From the NCBI GenBank assembly GCA_964506325.1, contig CAZDLO010000031.1, positions 1 through 35,429 on the forward strand: DNA of 35,429 nt, read 5' to 3'. Each line of letters begins with the position of its first letter. The first letter of the stretch is position 1. The position numbers and the translations under genes were made by a program. The notes under the pieces were generated by a model. That model was not told the DNA's origin. It worked only from the letters and a program-made list of their open reading frames with translations, and did not search any database. Below are positions 17,243 through 25,129 of this stretch, piece after piece. Origin of the DNA: CAINVV01 sp964506325. GTDB taxonomy: Bacteria > Bacteroidota > Bacteroidia > Bacteroidales > Prolixibacteraceae.

Positions 17243-18646
17243 ATGACAACCAAAATTATTCCGATGGGCTTTTTTGTTTTGGCGATGCTAGCCTCCTGCA
17301 GCAATGGGAAGAAGGGCACACAACAGGCAGATTCACGACCTTTTACCGGTGCAAAAGGTGAAGTCCGGTTAATTACGCTTGATCCGGGGCACTTTCATGC
17401 GGCACTTGTTCAGAAGATAATGTATGACCAGGTGAATCCGGAAGTGTATGTATATGGTCCTGAAGGTAGTGATTTGGACCAGCACCTGAAAAGGATAGAA
17501 GGTTACAACACGCGTAAGGAAAACCCGGCCAGCTGGAAAGAGGTGGTTTACCGCGGACAGGATTACCTTGATAAGATGCTGGCACAGAAACCCGGGAATG
17601 TACTCGTACTCTCCGGCAACAACAGGATTAAGACTGAATACATCCTCAAATCCGTGGAAGCAGGATTGAATGTACTGGCTGACAAGCCGATGGTGATTAC
17701 TCCCGAGAATTTCCCGATGCTGGAGGAGGCTTTTAAAACTGCTTCAGCGAAAGGAGTCCTGTTGTATGACATCATGACAGAACGGTATGAGATTACCTCC
17801 ATACTGCAGAAAGATCTTTCTCACAACCCTTCCGTTTTCGGAACACTTCAGGCGGGTACACCCGAAGCTCCCGGTGTTGAGATCTTCAGTGTACACTATT
17901 TTTACAAAAGCGTTTCGGGTTCTCCCCTGGTTCGCCCTGCCTGGTTTTTTGATGTTGACCAGCAGGGTGAGGGCATGGTTGACGTTGCCACGCATCTCGT
18001 TGACCTGGTGCAGTGGGGATGTTTTCCCGGGATTGTCCTGCAAAAAACGGATGTTGAGATGTTGCAGGCAAGGCGATACCCGACAGTCCTGTCCCTTGAG
18101 GAGTTTAAAGCAGTGACGCAGGCAGCAAATTATCCTGAATTCCTTTCCAAGGCTATCCTGGATGGAAACCTACAGGAATATGCCAATGGTGAAATGCTTT
18201 ATAAAATAAAGGGGGTACATGCCAAAATTACTGCCGAGTGGAGATACAAGGCCCCGGCAGGCTCAGGGGATTCACATTATGCCATTATGCGGGGTTCAGT
18301 GGCAACCCTGGAAATTAAACAGGGGGAGGCAGAAAAATATCTGCCAACACTTTTCATTCATGCTAATTCTGCAACCTCAGATATTGCCGCCGAACTTGAA
18401 AATGCCATTGTCAAAAACGACACTTATCCCGGGCTAACGCTTGAGAAAGTGGATGGACAAACCTGGAAAGTAATTATCCCCGATAAATACAAGGTGGGCC
18501 ATGAGGCACATTTCAGCCAGGTGACCGGAAAATACCTCGAATACCTGGTGGCAGGCAAATTGCCTGAATGGGAAGTCCCCAATATGATTGTAAAGTACTA
18601 TACCACAACCGAGGCGCTAAAAATGGCAAGATCAGCAAAACAATGA
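17243..18646 (+). CDS. Gfo/Idh/MocA-like lipoprotein with atypical nucleotide motif
   Basis: The 467-residue protein begins with a lipoprotein signal (FFVLAMLASC, Cys19). An in-frame codon at 17168 would add 25 residues that spoil this signal, so I chose the ATG at 17243. The mature protein resembles the oxidoreductase family with the Oxidoreduct_C (PF16490-type) C-terminal domain. The usual glycine-rich loop is replaced by LDPGHFHAA (46-54), and the Lys-Pro motif appears as ADKPMV near 146-151. No twin-arginine pair is present, so export is by Sec as an unfolded chain, which makes pre-loaded NAD unlikely. Function is probably in 3-keto glycoside processing with the genes upstream, but catalysis by this protein is uncertain. 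Confidence 0.8.
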   Translation: MTTKIIPMGFFVLAMLASCSNGKKGTQQADSRPFTGAKGEVRLITLDPGHFHAALVQKIMYDQVNPEVYVYGPEGSDLDQHLKRIEGYNTRKENPASWKEVVYRGQDYLDKMLAQKPGNVLVLSGNNRIKTEYILKSVEAGLNVLADKPMVITPENFPMLEEAFKTASAKGVLLYDIMTERYEITSILQKDLSHNPSVFGTLQAGTPEAPGVEIFSVHYFYKSVSGSPLVRPAWFFDVDQQGEGMVDVATHLVDLVQWGCFPGIVLQKTDVEMLQARRYPTVLSLEEFKAVTQAANYPEFLSKAILDGNLQEYANGEMLYKIKGVHAKITAEWRYKAPAGSGDSHYAIMRGSVATLEIKQGEAEKYLPTLFIHANSATSDIAAELENAIVKNDTYPGLTLEKVDGQTWKVIIPDKYKVGHEAHFSQVTGKYLEYLVAGKLPEWEVPNMIVKYYTTTEALKMARSAKQ

Positions 18647-18755
18647 CAGTTTGGTGACTGGCGCCTGAGTGTGTCAGGAATCGACTGTGGCAGGGTTAAA
18701 TAGAGCAGCAGATCTGCGAGGAGTATTCTTCTTGCTCCACGGAATGAAATAGCAT

Positions 18756-18803
18756 GCAAACGGGCAGAAATTAGCGGTTATCCGCTTTTCCCTGCCCGTT
18801 TGC
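18756..18803. terminator. Nested bidirectional hairpin
   Basis: An outer stem of 12 bp, GCAAACGGGCAG (18756-18767) with CTGCCCGTTTGC (18792-18803), encloses an inner 5-bp stem AGCGG-ttat-CCGCT (18773-18786). It lies between two convergent genes (stops at 18646 and 18810) and should end both transcripts. Confidence 0.65.
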
Positions 18804-18809
18804 CATTTG

Positions 18810-19688
18810 TTATTCGTGAATCTCAACGGTATAGGTGGCTTCGAAAACCTCTCCCGGAGGAAGGGTGAGAATTCCCTCCTTGTATTCGAAATTCTGGTCG
18901 GTATTCCATTTGTCTGCTATGCCGAGCCAGGGCTCAATACAGACGTAGTCGCCGTTGGGTTTGGCCCATATTCCCAGGTAAGGGAAGCCCGGGAAAGTGA
19001 CAGAAAGAGCCTGGTCTGACTTTTTGCTTCGCAGGGTTACTTTTCTCGATTTTAAATCTTTGAAGACCAATGCATCCTTGCTGAACAACTCATGTGTAAG
19101 CGGGATGATATTTGTGCCTCCGAAAACCGGTGCCGTTTCATCCAGGATAGTTCCATTTTCATGCAGCAACCAGGTTCTTGATTCTTCGGGAAATTCAAAT
19201 TCAAGGTAATAGTCTTCATAACTTTCGCCGGGATGAAGCGGACACTTAAACCCAGGGTGTCCTCCCAAAGAATAATAGAGCACTGCGTGTCCTGTATTAA
19301 TTACCTGGTGGATGATGTGTATTTTGGTTCCTTCCAGGGCAAATTGAATACTGAACTCAAAATCAAAAGGGTAGACTTTATGGGTCTCCTTGCTGTCAGA
19401 CATTCCGAATGTCAGGGAATCGGCAGTTATACCTGTCAGCAGAAGAGCCGGGTTGTCCCTGATAAAGCCATGTTTTGCCAGGGAGTATTTCTCCCCTTTC
19501 CAGGAAAAGGTGTTGTCCAGCAGTCCGCCAACGATGGGAAACAATATGGGGGCAGTACTGTTCCACACAGCAGGATCGCCGCTCCACATGTATTCGATGC
19601 CACTTTTTATTGATTTGATGGAGGAAAGCTCAGCGCCCGGCTGATTAACTGCAATTTCAAGGTCTTTGTTTTTTGCGTAATGTATCAT
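18810..19688 (-). CDS. Aldose 1-epimerase family protein (LacX-like)
   Basis: This 292-residue protein is in the galactose mutarotase-like superfamily and would interconvert alpha and beta anomers of a free sugar. His73 in KHGFIRD, His144 in GGHPGF and Glu252 in CIEPWLG are the residues expected around the sugar. No signal peptide is visible, so it is cytoplasmic. Its position within the carbohydrate island suggests it handles monosaccharides released by the exported enzymes. The substrate cannot be told from sequence. Confidence 0.88.
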   Translation of the reverse strand: MIHYAKNKDLEIAVNQPGAELSSIKSIKSGIEYMWSGDPAVWNSTAPILFPIVGGLLDNTFSWKGEKYSLAKHGFIRDNPALLLTGITADSLTFGMSDSKETHKVYPFDFEFSIQFALEGTKIHIIHQVINTGHAVLYYSLGGHPGFKCPLHPGESYEDYYLEFEFPEESRTWLLHENGTILDETAPVFGGTNIIPLTHELFSKDALVFKDLKSRKVTLRSKKSDQALSVTFPGFPYLGIWAKPNGDYVCIEPWLGIADKWNTDQNFEYKEGILTLPPGEVFEATYTVEIHE

Positions 19689-19722
19689 GGTATTTTAAGT
19701 GTTCAGCAATTCTGCCATTCCA

Positions 19723-19736
19723 CAATCCCGGGATTG
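19723..19736. promoter_or_regulatory. 14-bp perfect palindrome upstream of the mutarotase gene
   Basis: CAATCCCGGGATTG is a perfect palindrome 35 bp upstream of the start codon at 19688, inside the 125-bp gap to the DUF4838 gene. The position fits a repressor or activator site near the promoter. I do not recognise the motif and saw no second copy. Confidence 0.3.
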
Positions 19737-19813
19737 ATCGAACGGAAGATTGACAGGTTAATTAAATTATTTAAAATCAGTCTGTTAAAGTTTTTCAGGA
19801 ATTCACGCGGGCT

Positions 19814-22372
19814 TTATTTTGCGTTCTCCACCATGTTGTGAAAAGCTTTCCTGTCTATTTCTCCGGCTTCCGAATAATGGAGGACCTTTTCCCTTTCAGC
19901 GATCCGGCAGAATGCCTCGTAGGTTCCGTCCTGCCTTGCGATAACCGGAGACCGCTTGCATTTCAGGTATAGAACGGGTAATGAACACATTTCCACACGA
20001 TGTAAAATGTCTTCATTGTCAGCGACTTTGCATGCTTCCTGAAAGAGATTGTACGACTCCTGGACAAATTTGTCGGAGAAGAGGGCATCCCCGGGAGTTA
20101 GTCCGAGGTGGATATGGGTTTCCGGTGTCAGCTGGTTATGCAACAGGTCAAAATACTGCCTGACGAATTTCCCCGAACGACTGTAATAACCGTAGATAAA
20201 ATCGTTGATTACATCTTCTGTATTACATTCCGGATTCCACAATAATTTGGATATCAAATAGGACCGAAGTTCTGAAAATTCACCGCCCCGGCTTTGGTAG
20301 GCAGCTTGTTCCATGATTCCTATAGCGTTGTTGTCCCTGAATGACTGTATATTGGACTGCAGAACCCTGAAATTGGGATAGGGCATCACGTAATGGCTAA
20401 AGTTGACCACATAATCCCATATATACATGTGAGGGGCAAGGGCCGACCAGCCCTTAAGGTCATCGAGGAAAGATTTGTTTTCCGGGCAAGTCTTGAAATC
20501 GTGTGCGAAGCAGCATTCGATGCTGCAAAGGCGAACCACAACATTGTGCCTGGGTTTGATATCTTTGGGCGGGGTGCGGGTATACTGGTAGGCAAGGGTT
20601 CCTATGAATTTATCAGGGAACTCTTTTTCGACCGCCTCAGCCACCTGGTTGACGAACCAGATGATCAATCCGGATTCCCCTCCTTTTTCCTTTACAATCG
20701 CCTGGCATTTGTCACACTGGCATGGGTTGTACCAATCGTTCTGCGAAACATCATAGATCAGGTATTCCGGACTCTCTGCCATCCGTTTTTTAATCCGTTC
20801 GGTGATAATCTTCAGGACATCAGGGTTGGTAAGACAAAGCTGGGCCCTGTCGAAAGTTCTCTTTCCCTCGATAAGGCTGAAGTATTCAGGGTGTTTTTTG
20901 AAGAATTCATCCGGGGGTACCAGGGGGAAGAAGGTATGAACCGCCCAGTAACTTTCAATGCCACCGGGTTGATCACGGTAACCCATTGCACCGTTCATCT
21001 TGTTCCGGGTTGCCCACATAGGTTCAAAAGCCTCGTAATAAAAATCATTTCGTACCCTGACACCCGGTTTTTCTGAGTGATCGATCCAGACAAATTTTAC
21101 CTCCTCGCGTTTGGGAATGACCTGTACCACAGGAGTATACCATCTGCAGCCCAACTCCCTTTCCAGGAATTCAAATACTCCGTACATGGTACCTCGTTGT
21201 TTTCCTCCGGTAATAAAAATATCCCTTCCCACATTGAAATAATGAAAGGATTCTTCTCCTGTGGCATCCTTTTTAACAGTTGCAGTGTTGGATGTTTCAC
21301 CTACGACAACCTGTGCTCCCTTGTAATTTTGATCGAAAGCAGCAATCGGGAGCTCTGCCCCGCCCATCTCCTTCAACCAGTGCTGTAACTCTTTGGCAGC
21401 CCATTTCTCTGACTCAGAGGCATTGGTGGAAAGGGAAATTCTGTAATCGGATTTTCCTCCTTTGAAAAGGACGTATTCAATACGTTTCCCAGCTGTGAAC
21501 TCAAGCCGCTTTTGCAGTTTGATACCTGATTTAAACAAAACTGTGAGGTTGGCTGCGTAAGGTTTGTAATTTTCAGCCGGCAGCCTTAGCGGGGAACAAA
21601 AAGAGGACTTACGTTCTTCCTTCAGCACTTCCTTTCCGCTTAGGTCGCTGATAGCAATGTCGAGCTGCTGAATGAGGCTGCTCAATACCTCGGGTACGTA
21701 GGAGGAGCCTACGCTGGCGACTCCAGCCTCATCTGCCCATACCTTGAAAAGATCTCCCCGTTCAAGGGCATCCTTGGCGGCAAATTTATGAAACCTCATA
21801 CAGAAGCCCCAATTGTTGCCATGCTGTTCAACTTTTAGCAGGATGGTGTTCTTCCCTTTTTTCAGGAGAGCAGGAATCAGGTCGCCATCTACCTTTATAC
21901 CCCTCATGGCCGGGTAATCAAATACCTTTGTGCCGTTGACAAATAAAGCGGCACCATCATTCGTCCCCAGGCCAATCAGCTGGACACCATCCTCTAAAGC
22001 TTCCACTTCGGTGTAGGCATAGGCAAATGCCGGGAAAGACCTGGATATGGCAGAAACAAGATTTATCACTGAATCGGGCGATTCATAATATCTCCAGGCA
22101 ATATTTTTTTTTCCTGCTTTTACGACATCCCCAGCTTTTATTACCGGGTTTGTTTCACCACCCGATTTTTTGAGGTAGTCGGTGGAAAATCCGGGAAGAT
22201 GGTCCCATGATTTTGCCTGATCAGTTTGCAGCTGTAACGGAACAGGACCCAGCAGAAGCCATGATTTGACAAATTTCCCTTCCTCAATTTTTTGAGGAAC
22301 GAGGGTTGCTGCCCCGGATACGGCGACGGAAATGAAAAATAACAATGAAAAACACAGAAATAGTTTATTCAT
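19814..22372 (-). CDS. Secreted DUF4838 protein, putative glycosidase
   Basis: This 852-residue protein has a Sec signal peptide (about 1-20). Residues 30-200 look like a beta-sandwich sugar-binding or PA14-like module (LGTNDGAALFVNG near 135-147). Residues about 310-430 match the small N-terminal domain common to GH20, GH67 and GH84 enzymes (GGKQRGTMYGVFEFLERELG near 389-408). Residues about 430-700 are DUF4838, with DVSQNDWYNPCQCDKCQ carrying Cys551, Cys553 and Cys556. DUF4838 proteins are widespread in polysaccharide-utilising bacteria, and I know of no firmly assigned activity. It is probably co-transcribed with the GH67-like gene 122 bp upstream, and the pair may act on the same uronic acid or amino sugar glycan. 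Confidence 0.85.
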   Translation of the reverse strand: MNKLFLCFSLLFFISVAVSGAATLVPQKIEEGKFVKSWLLLGPVPLQLQTDQAKSWDHLPGFSTDYLKKSGGETNPVIKAGDVVKAGKKNIAWRYYESPDSVINLVSAISRSFPAFAYAYTEVEALEDGVQLIGLGTNDGAALFVNGTKVFDYPAMRGIKVDGDLIPALLKKGKNTILLKVEQHGNNWGFCMRFHKFAAKDALERGDLFKVWADEAGVASVGSSYVPEVLSSLIQQLDIAISDLSGKEVLKEERKSSFCSPLRLPAENYKPYAANLTVLFKSGIKLQKRLEFTAGKRIEYVLFKGGKSDYRISLSTNASESEKWAAKELQHWLKEMGGAELPIAAFDQNYKGAQVVVGETSNTATVKKDATGEESFHYFNVGRDIFITGGKQRGTMYGVFEFLERELGCRWYTPVVQVIPKREEVKFVWIDHSEKPGVRVRNDFYYEAFEPMWATRNKMNGAMGYRDQPGGIESYWAVHTFFPLVPPDEFFKKHPEYFSLIEGKRTFDRAQLCLTNPDVLKIITERIKKRMAESPEYLIYDVSQNDWYNPCQCDKCQAIVKEKGGESGLIIWFVNQVAEAVEKEFPDKFIGTLAYQYTRTPPKDIKPRHNVVVRLCSIECCFAHDFKTCPENKSFLDDLKGWSALAPHMYIWDYVVNFSHYVMPYPNFRVLQSNIQSFRDNNAIGIMEQAAYQSRGGEFSELRSYLISKLLWNPECNTEDVINDFIYGYYSRSGKFVRQYFDLLHNQLTPETHIHLGLTPGDALFSDKFVQESYNLFQEACKVADNEDILHRVEMCSLPVLYLKCKRSPVIARQDGTYEAFCRIAEREKVLHYSEAGEIDRKAFHNMVENAK

Positions 22373-22417
22373 AGTAATTCAGGTTTAGAGTTTTGAATAT
22401 TGTTTTGATCAGAATTG

Positions 22418-22431
22418 TTCATAATTCATAA
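22418..22431 (-). repeat. Two-unit TTATGAA heptad repeat
   Basis: TTATGAATTATGAA on the minus strand lies in the 122-bp gap between the GH67-like and DUF4838 genes. It is a two-unit copy of the heptad family seen near 27.2 and 27.6 kb. Confidence 0.6.
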
Positions 22432-22494
22432 TAAGCGGGAAGGATCAGAATTCATTCTTCTTCTCCTCATCCTCTCCTATTTTCTTCCCTGCAT

Positions 22495-24933
22495 TTATTT
22501 ATCCGTACGTATCAGCCAGACTTCGGCAACCTGGGAGCCTCTTTCTCCTTCCCCCTTGTCATTCTGGGCACAGTTCCACGTGAATATTGCCTTGCCCGAC
22601 CTGGTCACTTCTGCCGGTAGCGGGAACTCGAATATTGGCTGGGTGCCCATCCGGATAAAATCGTGGACCAAAATCCCATTGGCTTCCAGCTTGATTTTAG
22701 AACGAAACCTCCCGGTATAGGCAATGCGGATGCTGTACTTTCCGGAGGGGTCAAGGTCGGTGTATTCCATCACCAGGGGGGTGAAATACAGCGTGTTGAT
22801 CTGTTCCATCCAGGCAAGAGGTGTTGTTTGCCCCTTGAATCCTTTGGCAACGATCTCATCTACCCATTCAACTCCACTGAGGCCTACCCCAAAGCTGACA
22901 CGCGGAGATTCCAGGCCTCCCGGATCTTCCTCCCAGGTTTTTTGGGATTTGACCCTCAGCCAGGATGAAGGGCTGCCGAGTTTGTCATAATATCCGCCAG
23001 GCCCCGGGTCTGTCCGGTGAAGCATTTTGTCTATTTCTGCCAGGCGCTGTTCCTCCGTAGGAAACTTCTCAATCCGGTTGAGCTGATCAAGCAGCCATAA
23101 TGCATCGTTCAGCGGAATATCAATGTTGTCAATAAAGTTGCCCCGGCCACTCATGGCATGGTGCCTGCCAATGGTAAGCTGGGCTCCGAAGCTTCGGTAG
23201 AGTGAATCTGCCAGGTCAAAACATTTTTTTCTAAGTCGTTGTGATACAGGCTTTTCCTTTGCATTGAACAGAGTATTCCTGGCATTGCCAATCGATTTTA
23301 AGGAACCTTCCTGTTTGGCCATCTCCAGGATGGATTTTGCCTGCATTTCAAGATCTTTTTCATAAAGCAGCCGCCTTTGTGTATAGGCATCGAAACAGGC
23401 CCGGATCAGTCCGCCCTGGAACCTGGGGTTGGCCAGTACGGTGGCCGTTGCCGAATTTTCCATGGACTGCCATTGCTGCAATGTGCTTTCCACCTGTTCG
23501 TTGGAGATCAGTGGTCCGCGGAAGTTCTGCTCCAGGGATATCAGTCCACGGGCAAGGCTCTCCGTATATTGCGGTCCGACAAAATAGCGGGCATAATCGC
23601 GCAGTGTCTCAATGACTGGAGTTGAAGGGTCCCAGTCCTGGCCCGACCAGACAAATTTGTTCACATCGTCGTTGGTTCCTTCCGAATAACTGATGCTCCC
23701 CTGGGCCAGGGATGCATAAAGGTTATGGATCAGTTTCTCGTCATATGGACGCGGGTTGATACATTCGCGTCCCAGTGTCATCGCAAATGCCAGGTCCCAT
23801 TGGGGAACAGGGAACTGGCAGCTGTAGCTGTGTGTAATATCGGGGTAAAGACGAATCGGGATGGAAGGGTCAGTTGCCTTGCGTACATCAGGAAGAGGCA
23901 TTTTAATCCATGGACCATAAACCACTCCACCCAGCCACTCGGGTTTCCGGTTGATGTGTTTGAAGAAATTGGAATACCATACTGTACTTGGCTTAAAGGC
24001 CTGGGGGGAAATCCATATTTTTGCGTTCGGATGGTATTTTTTCAGCACAACGGCCTCCTTCTCCAGCCAGTTGAACAGCGGGTCTGGTTCCAGGTCGCCG
24101 GGATCTCCTCCAGGGACGAAAAGGGCATCAAGTTTTGGGAGCAGCTGGAAAATTTTTTCCCTTTCTGCAAGTTCTGACCTCACGGAATCAGCTGATTCGT
24201 AGTTGCTGTTCATGTTCGGGTACCACATCCAGACATCGAGTCCGTATGACTTGCAGATCCTGGCCTGCTCCACAATCATTTGGATGGCCGGCAGTTTCAT
24301 GTGAATACTGGTGGCATCATCATCCGTGCGCGGAGGCATGATTTCAATGCTGTTGGCACCGAACAGGGCCAGGTCGCGGATGTACCGGTCGAATTGAGCA
24401 ACCGACCATGCGTCATAGGCATTGGTTTTTGGTCTGTAACCCAATTGGTGACCGCGTATAGGGTAGGCCGGTGTTGAGGATATGGAGAATGTTGCGGGTA
24501 CCAGGATTTTTTGATCGCTTAGCTCCATTTTCCTCAGCACATATCCTACACCATAAAGCGCACCTCTTTCATCGTGCCCTGCAATAACCAGAGAGTTTGG
24601 ATTTGCAAGAGCGATACTGTATCCGTCTTTCCCAGCAGGTGCCAGTGAATTAAGGGCCTGGCTCAGTCCAGCCGGCAATTGCTCCAGGTCTTTTTCCAGG
24701 CAGACAATAATAACCGGGGCATCTTTTGTGACAGGTTTGGAGGCCATTGCCGGCAGCAGACCGGTATGCAGCTGCAACTCCTCCCTCAGTACGGAGACAG
24801 CTTTATTCAGCTGAATGTTTTTAGGGTTTTGACAAAAAATCCTTGTTTTGGAAAAATCAGTAGGATTTGCTGAAATAATAAAGGGAATACCCAATAAAAG
24901 CAGGGTATTCAAAAATAGTTTTAGCTTGTTCAT
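22495..24933 (-). CDS. Secreted GH67-like (alpha-glucuronidase-like) protein
   Basis: This 812-residue protein has a Sec signal peptide (about 1-22). Residues 35-150 resemble the GH67/GH20 N-terminal domain (GHDERGALYGVGYVLRKME). Residues about 155-480 form a TIM-barrel-like region starting IRGHQLGYRPKTNAYDAW, with ANSIEIMPPRTDDD, DVWMWYPNMN and FVPGGDPGD. The C-terminal 130 residues look like a beta-sandwich (WVDEIVAKGF, then ANGILVHDF). It resembles alpha-glucuronidase-related sequences, but I cannot match the catalytic carboxylates of true GH67, so the activity is open. It diverges from the Tat-signal isomerase-like gene and lies upstream of the DUF4838 gene on the same strand. Confidence 0.78.
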   Translation of the reverse strand: MNKLKLFLNTLLLLGIPFIISANPTDFSKTRIFCQNPKNIQLNKAVSVLREELQLHTGLLPAMASKPVTKDAPVIIVCLEKDLEQLPAGLSQALNSLAPAGKDGYSIALANPNSLVIAGHDERGALYGVGYVLRKMELSDQKILVPATFSISSTPAYPIRGHQLGYRPKTNAYDAWSVAQFDRYIRDLALFGANSIEIMPPRTDDDATSIHMKLPAIQMIVEQARICKSYGLDVWMWYPNMNSNYESADSVRSELAEREKIFQLLPKLDALFVPGGDPGDLEPDPLFNWLEKEAVVLKKYHPNAKIWISPQAFKPSTVWYSNFFKHINRKPEWLGGVVYGPWIKMPLPDVRKATDPSIPIRLYPDITHSYSCQFPVPQWDLAFAMTLGRECINPRPYDEKLIHNLYASLAQGSISYSEGTNDDVNKFVWSGQDWDPSTPVIETLRDYARYFVGPQYTESLARGLISLEQNFRGPLISNEQVESTLQQWQSMENSATATVLANPRFQGGLIRACFDAYTQRRLLYEKDLEMQAKSILEMAKQEGSLKSIGNARNTLFNAKEKPVSQRLRKKCFDLADSLYRSFGAQLTIGRHHAMSGRGNFIDNIDIPLNDALWLLDQLNRIEKFPTEEQRLAEIDKMLHRTDPGPGGYYDKLGSPSSWLRVKSQKTWEEDPGGLESPRVSFGVGLSGVEWVDEIVAKGFKGQTTPLAWMEQINTLYFTPLVMEYTDLDPSGKYSIRIAYTGRFRSKIKLEANGILVHDFIRMGTQPIFEFPLPAEVTRSGKAIFTWNCAQNDKGEGERGSQVAEVWLIRTDK

Positions 24934-24994
24934 TTTGTTAAATTGTGATTTGAGTAGTAGTTATTTCCTGCAAAGTACGAAAAGTAGAAAGCCG

Positions 24995-25064
24995 AAATAC
25001 AGGGGATGTCAATTTATTCCTGTATTTATCACTATGTTATTTTCTTAAAGTAATTTGTAGTGAT
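24995..25064. promoter_or_regulatory. Two adjacent inverted repeats in a divergent promoter region
   Basis: AAATACAGG (24995-25003) and CCTGTATTT (25019-25027) are perfect arms 15 nt apart. Directly next to them, ATCACTA (25028-25034) and TAGTGAT (25058-25064) are perfect arms 23 nt apart. They fill the gap between divergent start codons at 24933 and 25130. A shared dimeric regulator could bind here. A CAAAGTA element (24971-24977), a partial -7 match on the minus strand, lies between the first repeat and the GH67-like gene. Confidence 0.4.
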
Positions 25065-25129
25065 TCGGGAGATAAATTTACATTTAAAAATTATTTAAAT
25101 TCGTACGATTCATTTAGAAAATATAAATC

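Noticed and set aside
20393..21076. Open frame of 227 codons on the plus strand inside the DUF4838 gene
   Set aside because: It is long but is an antisense shadow of a well-supported secreted protein, and it shows no signal peptide or recognisable motif.
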